Positions 60,310 to 64,000 of a DNA stretch of 64,000 nucleotides are shown in pieces. The position numbers and the translations under genes were made by a program. Each line of letters begins with the position of its first letter. Position 1 is the stretch's first letter. The DNA lies in contig JACPIS010000039.1 of NCBI GenBank assembly GCA_016187925.1, positions 124,001-188,000 on the forward strand. Direction: 5' to 3'. Origin of the DNA: Opitutia bacterium (GTDB taxonomy: Bacteria > Verrucomicrobiota > Verrucomicrobiia > Opitutales > Opitutaceae). Under the pieces are notes generated by a model. The model saw nothing but the letters and a program-made list of their open reading frames with translations, made no database searches and had not been told where the DNA came from.

Positions 60310-61011
60310 ATGACCTGCGTCAATTCCAGTCCAATCGTTCTCGCCGACCTCCTCGACATCGTGGAGATCGCGCTGGCTACGGTCTCCCGCCGCCTGCCCG
60401 CGCATGTCGGTCGCGATGATCTGGCTTCGGTGGGCAAGCTGGCGCTGATCACCCTGGTGGCGCAAACCACCGGTCCGTCCAACGAGGTTCGCGCCTACTG
60501 CTATGTGCGGGTGCGCGGTGCCATGCTGGATGAACTTCGCCGGATGGACGCTCTTCCGCGCAACCGCCGTGACGAGGCCAACGCCGTCGCCCGGGCCCAA
60601 GCGGCCCTGACGGCGCGGCTTGACCGCGCACCAACCGGCGCAGAACTCGCCACCGAAGCTGGGCTGCCAGCCGCGGTCGTTCATTCGGCAATGGCTGTCC
60701 TGGCTGCCGAGGCTGAACTGCAGGATGTCGAGTGGACGACGCTGCCCGACACCGAGAGTCCGTCGCCGGTGGAGTTCGTCGAGCAGTCGGACATGCAGGC
60801 CAACCTTCGGGCTGCCCTTGATCGCCTGCCGGCCAATCAGGCGCTGGCGCTCCGGCGTTACTATCTGGAGGACGCGACGCTGGACGACATCGCGGCCGAA
60901 CTCGGAGTCTCGCGCGAGCGCGCCCGTCAGGTACGCGAAGCCGCCGAGAAGAAGCTCCGTAACGATCTCGTCGTCCTGTCGCTTTGGCAGGCCGTGCTCG
61001 CCCAATCCTGA
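60310..61011 (+). CDS. FliA-like alternative sigma factor
   Basis: 233 residues from MTCVNSSPIVLADLLDIVEI. Region 2: GRDDLASVGKLALITLVAQ and RAYCYVRVRGAMLDELRRMD (the RIRGAxxDELR block of the FliA/SigF group). Region 3: RLDRAPTGAELATEAGLPA. Region 4: LPANQALALRRYYLEDATLD then IAAELGVSRERARQVREAAE, an intact helix-turn-helix. No flagellar genes nearby. It could drive the array or the rtcB block. Confidence 0.88.
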   Translation: MTCVNSSPIVLADLLDIVEIALATVSRRLPAHVGRDDLASVGKLALITLVAQTTGPSNEVRAYCYVRVRGAMLDELRRMDALPRNRRDEANAVARAQAALTARLDRAPTGAELATEAGLPAAVVHSAMAVLAAEAELQDVEWTTLPDTESPSPVEFVEQSDMQANLRAALDRLPANQALALRRYYLEDATLDDIAAELGVSRERARQVREAAEKKLRNDLVVLSLWQAVLAQS

Positions 61012-61045
61012 TCCTGCCGCCTCATTCCAAAACCATATTCCCTCG

Positions 61046-61192
61046 ATGCCTCATCCACTCACCGTCCGTCCCGCCGCCGTCCCGCTCAAGCTCACCCGTC
61101 TCATCCGCCGGGCACGGCCGTGTCGGATGGTTCGGAGCAAACCCGGACTCGCCTCCCGGCCGTCCCTGTTCACCCATGCCTATCCACGATAA
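61046..61192 (+). CDS. Possible small basic protein
   Basis: 48 residues, MPHPLTVRPAAVPLKLTRLI then RRARPCRMVRSKPG. Proline- and arginine-rich, in the gap between the sigma gene and the next. Its end overlaps the next start by 17 bases. May be only a leader or chance frame. Confidence 0.3.
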   Translation: MPHPLTVRPAAVPLKLTRLIRRARPCRMVRSKPGLASRPSLFTHAYPR

Positions 61193-61838
61193 ATATCTGA
61201 TGCGCGACAAGCACCTGCTCCGACTGGAGCGGGAGCTGAACCGTTTGCACCAAGCACAGTGGCGTGCGCCGATCATCCCTCTGGAACATCCGTACCAGCG
61301 GGGGTGGATGAAGACGTACCAATTGCGCAAGGATGCCCTGCATCACCCCGAAGGGACGGTGTTTCAAGCCGTACTGCCGGTCGTTAACCAGCGGGTGACT
61401 TCCCGCCATCGTGACTTCATGCACAAGAACGGCGGCCAACTGGTGCTGCGCCCTCGTATCATTGCCGTGGGCGAATGGGTTCGCCGCCCTTGGCCGATCA
61501 GCCATCAACGGTTGTTCGCCTACGGTCAGTGGGAGCTGGAGAACATCTATCCATGGACCGGCCGTCGCTACCGTGAGTGCATCCGGGGCTTCCGCCTGAT
61601 GCGCACCTGGTGGCTCGAGGAAATCGTCGGGCCGCTCATGATCACCCATCAACGGGTGGACCTGCCCGAGGTCCGCAGCCGCATTGCCGAGATTGAATGC
61701 TTTTTCACCCTGAATCTCGGGCGGGAGCGATTGAACAAGCTTCACGACCGGCGTTCCCGCTGGCGCGATCATACCGCCTCCGCCAGCGAACAACGCGCCT
61801 CGTCCGCCTTCGCCGATCAAATCGTGCTCTCCGAGTAA
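61176..61838 (+). CDS. Conserved-looking basic protein, unknown
   Basis: 220 residues from MPIHDKYLMRDKHLLRLERE. Rich in Arg, Trp and His: QRGWMKTYQLRKDALHHPEG, RRPWPISHQRLFAYGQWELE, YPWTGRRYRECIRGFRLMRT. This composition suits nucleic-acid binding. No family recognised. Between the sigma factor and a coiled-coil protein on the same strand; part of the array-linked block. Confidence 0.7.
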   Translation: MPIHDKYLMRDKHLLRLERELNRLHQAQWRAPIIPLEHPYQRGWMKTYQLRKDALHHPEGTVFQAVLPVVNQRVTSRHRDFMHKNGGQLVLRPRIIAVGEWVRRPWPISHQRLFAYGQWELENIYPWTGRRYRECIRGFRLMRTWWLEEIVGPLMITHQRVDLPEVRSRIAEIECFFTLNLGRERLNKLHDRRSRWRDHTASASEQRASSAFADQIVLSE

Positions 61839-61930
61839 ACCTGACTGGATAGTCATGGTTTCTGCATCAATCGCGCTACCTCGCCGCACCGATTTCCACT
61901 ATCATCTGCCCATAACCAATCCAAACACAC

Positions 61931-62419
61931 ATGAAGACCATCAATCTTTCCCAAGCCCTCAAGCACAAGAACCGCCTTGCCGGTGAAGTCGCCCGCCTGC
62001 GCGAAATCGTGCAGCGTGAGAACTCCCGCAAGGAGTCCCAGCCGGCTCGCGCCGACGTGCGGATTTCCTTCGATGAATCCGTAGCCCGTTCCCGCGAACT
62101 GGCCCACTTCAAGGGCGCCATTGCTGCGGCGAATGCCGGCGTGACCGATGCCAATCACGGCATCTATGGTAAGCTCAATCTCCAGGCCGAACTCCGCGGC
62201 CTGATCACCTTCATCAAAGCCCTCAACACCAAGGAGGGTGAGGAGGTGGAGCGCGTAGGATTCCTCAGCCGTGACGAAGCCGTCCGCACGGTGTTTATCG
62301 CCGTGATCACCCGCGAAGAGGTGGATCGCCTGACGGTGGCTTACCAGACCGAGATCGAACGTCTTCAGGACGAGATCGACGAGTTCAACGCGACCACCCG
62401 CATCCCTCTCACCGCCTAA
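61931..62419 (+). CDS. Coiled-coil protein, unknown
   Basis: 162 residues, MKTINLSQALKHKNRLAGEV. N-terminal helix KNRLAGEVARLREIVQRENS and C-terminal REEVDRLTVAYQTEIERLQD with heptad spacing; the middle (YGKLNLQAELRGLITFIKAL) is conserved-looking. I do not recognise the family with confidence. Directly upstream of rtcB in the block. Confidence 0.7.
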   Translation: MKTINLSQALKHKNRLAGEVARLREIVQRENSRKESQPARADVRISFDESVARSRELAHFKGAIAAANAGVTDANHGIYGKLNLQAELRGLITFIKALNTKEGEEVERVGFLSRDEAVRTVFIAVITREEVDRLTVAYQTEIERLQDEIDEFNATTRIPLTA

Positions 62420-62655
62420 CAACCCTTTCGGGCCCGGCTTGAGCGGCGACGGACCGACAACAGGCATCAGGCACCTCCGGGTGCCCTCGAGGCAGCTCTT
62501 AACCGGCTGCTTTACCAACGATACCGACCTGATTGTTAACCGTCATCGTTCAACGTCTCAAAAAGCATTAATCACCTCTAAAGGATAAAACCTTTGCCGC
62601 CTGTTTCCGTCTGTCGTCGTCTCAGGCCGGTGTCCCGACCACACTTTATTTGTTT
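62420..62655 (+). promoter_or_regulatory. Leader of the RtcB gene
   Basis: 236 bases. Hairpins GGCACC-TCCG-GGTGCC (62468-62483) and GCAGC-TCTTAACCG-GCTGC, then an AT-rich tract ending CTCTAAAGGATAAAACC. Probably a promoter and structured leader. No tRNA found. Confidence 0.45.
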
Positions 62656-64000
62656 ATGAACATGGAAATCAAAGCCCGCGATCTGATCGCCGCCGGCTGG
62701 CACGAAGGCCGCCGCCTCGGTCCGGCCCTGCGCCGTGCCCGCGACCTCGAGTCGTCGGGCCTGGTCCGCGCCGGCGTGCTCGCGCAACTCGAACAGGAAT
62801 TCCCCAAGCAACTTGCCGTGATCCTTCCGCGCTACGAGCCGGCTCCGCTGGCCGAAGCCATTGAGGCCGAAACCCCGGAGGAGGCCGCCAACGTTGCCTC
62901 TGCGCGCCAGCGCATGACGGAACTGCTCCACGTGCCGGTGGTGCAGCGCGGCGTGATTATGCCGGACGCCTGCCCGTCGGGCGGCGGCACCGCGACCATC
63001 CCGGTTGGCGGCGCCATCGAGGTGGCCAATGCCATCATTCCTGGCGCGCATTCGGCCGATATTTGCTGCTCGATGTTCGCGTCGTTCTTCCCTGCCAATC
63101 ACCCGGTCGGCGAGATGATGGACCACCTCCAGAAGGTGACGCACTTCGGCCCAGGTGGCCGCCCACGTGGCCACCAGTGGTCGTCGCCCGTGCTCGAGGA
63201 GCCGGTTTGGGACAACCCGTTCCTCACCGGACTGCAGAGCCGTGCCCGCGATTTCATGGGCACCCAGGGCGACGGCAACCACTTCGCCTACATCGGCCGT
63301 GTCCAGTTCACCGAGCCGCAGCGCGCCGCCCTTGAGGCCGCGGGCTACACGGAGCTGTCCGACTGGATCACCCGTCGCGATGGCAAGTTCAACGTTCTCG
63401 TGACCCACCATGGCTCGCGTGGCCTCGGCGCCGACCTCTACAAGCGCGGCCAAGTCGCTGCGCGTAAGTGGTGCGATGAGAACGCCAAGGACATCCCCGA
63501 CGCCGCCTGCTGGTTGCCGGGTGATTCGCCCGAGGGCCTGGCTTATTGGGACGCCCTGCAATACATCAGCCGTTGGACCCGCGAGAACCACGCTACGATC
63601 CACGAGGCGCTCCTGCGCCGTCTGGGTCAGCGTGCCCTCGTGCAGGTTGGCAACGAGCACAACTTCGTATGGAAGCGCGGTGACCGCTACTTCCATGGCA
63701 AGGGCGCCACGCCCGCTTGGCGCGACCGTGAGGGCCGCCCGCTGTTGGGCCTCATCCCGCTCAACATGGCGCGTGAAATCCTGATGGTGCTCGGTTCCGA
63801 CAATGACCAGTTCCTGTCGTTCTGTCCGCACGGCGCCGGCCGCAATCTCTCGCGCACCGCTATGCTGCGTCCCTATAAGGACGCCGACGGTCTCATTGAC
63901 CCGGCCCGCGTGCAGCAAATCCTCGGCGAGGTAGCCCCCCGGCCTCGACATCCGCTGGTTCAGCGGCGGCGCTGACCTGTCTGAGTCGCCCCTGGGCTAC
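62656..64000 (+). CDS. rtcB: RtcB-type RNA ligase, apparent frameshift near 63935
   Basis: Joins RNA 2',3'-cyclic phosphate or 3'-phosphate ends to 5'-OH using GTP and Mn2+. About 440 residues in the main frame (starts TTG 62650, ATG 62656 or 62662). Catalytic landmarks: SADICCSMFASFF near 136 (canonical DxGCGM; Asp and metal Cys kept, Gly changed), GDGNHFAYIG near 212, VTHHGSRGLG near 258, GNEHNFVWKRG near 335, KGATPAWRD near 352, FCPHGAGRNLSRTAM near 390 with the guanylated His. After a C6 run (63935-63940) the main frame ends at 63975, but the +2 frame reads LDIRWFSGGADLSESPLGY to the window edge, so the real C-terminus is in the other frame. Confidence 0.88.

Noticed and set aside
62440-62530. 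Minus-strand tRNA in the rtcB leader
   Set aside because: A D-loop-like GTTGGTAAAGC and a hairpin are seen, but no acceptor pairing and a 9-base loop.

Overview
The window is GC-rich bacterial chromosome. Its gene content (rpmH-rnpA-yidD-yidC cluster, PPi-type phosphofructokinase, MuiA-like protein, M29 aminopeptidase, REP repeats with a RAYT transposase) fits a verrucomicrobium of the Opitutaceae type. That assignment is an inference from protein style, not a database result. From 53.2 kb the sequence changes character: about 2.7 kb is visibly richer in A and T and holds an orphan antitoxin, a LysR regulator and structured non-coding DNA. A dense tRNA array follows, then a short gene block ending in an RtcB-type RNA ligase that runs off the window.

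Region by region. 1-4.7 kb: RND efflux pump with its adaptor and outer-membrane channel, minus strand. 4.7-5.5 kb: two small membrane proteins facing an ArsR-family repressor across a palindromic operator. 5.7-9.2 kb: yebC, yidC, yidD, rnpA, rpmH. 9.4-13.5 kb: a kinase-like gene, a peroxiredoxin, two tandem beta-barrel proteins, a membrane protein. 13.5-20 kb: carboxylate-amine ligase, two ATP-grasp-type proteins, an M29 peptidase and two esterases, which look like one peptide-type biosynthesis locus. 20-38 kb: mostly housekeeping (uvrC, cinA, holA, purB, pfp, cstA, aldo/keto reductase) with many palindromic repeats. 38.5-44 kb: canonical tRNA-Glu with an integrase stub, a secreted metzincin-like protein and partner, an IS481 stub. 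44-53 kb: secreted proteins, histidine kinase, purC, glycosyltransferase, CNNM-type protein, dicarboxylate symporter.

The most striking region is 55.8-64 kb. I read 38 tRNA genes on the plus strand in 3.5 kb, covering all twenty amino acids, mostly 2-8 T-rich bases apart, nearly all with an encoded CCA. Every one has G at T-loop position 55, where ordinary elongator tRNAs have U (pseudouridine), and nearly every D-loop has AG where GG is expected. The 54-58 pair covaries (T-A, A-T, C-A, G-G). The window's own tRNA-Glu at 38.5 kb has the normal T-loop. Many charging determinants survive, for example G3-U70 in both alanine tRNAs. A perfect 22-bp inverted repeat brackets the array. Downstream come an HNH endonuclease, a FliA-like sigma factor, two proteins I do not recognise, and RtcB. 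My reading (inference) is a mobile or stress-induced second translation set with a re-engineered elbow, coupled to RNA repair.

Limits: no alignments or folding programs were run. Structures were paired by eye, and coordinates near non-ATG starts are approximate.
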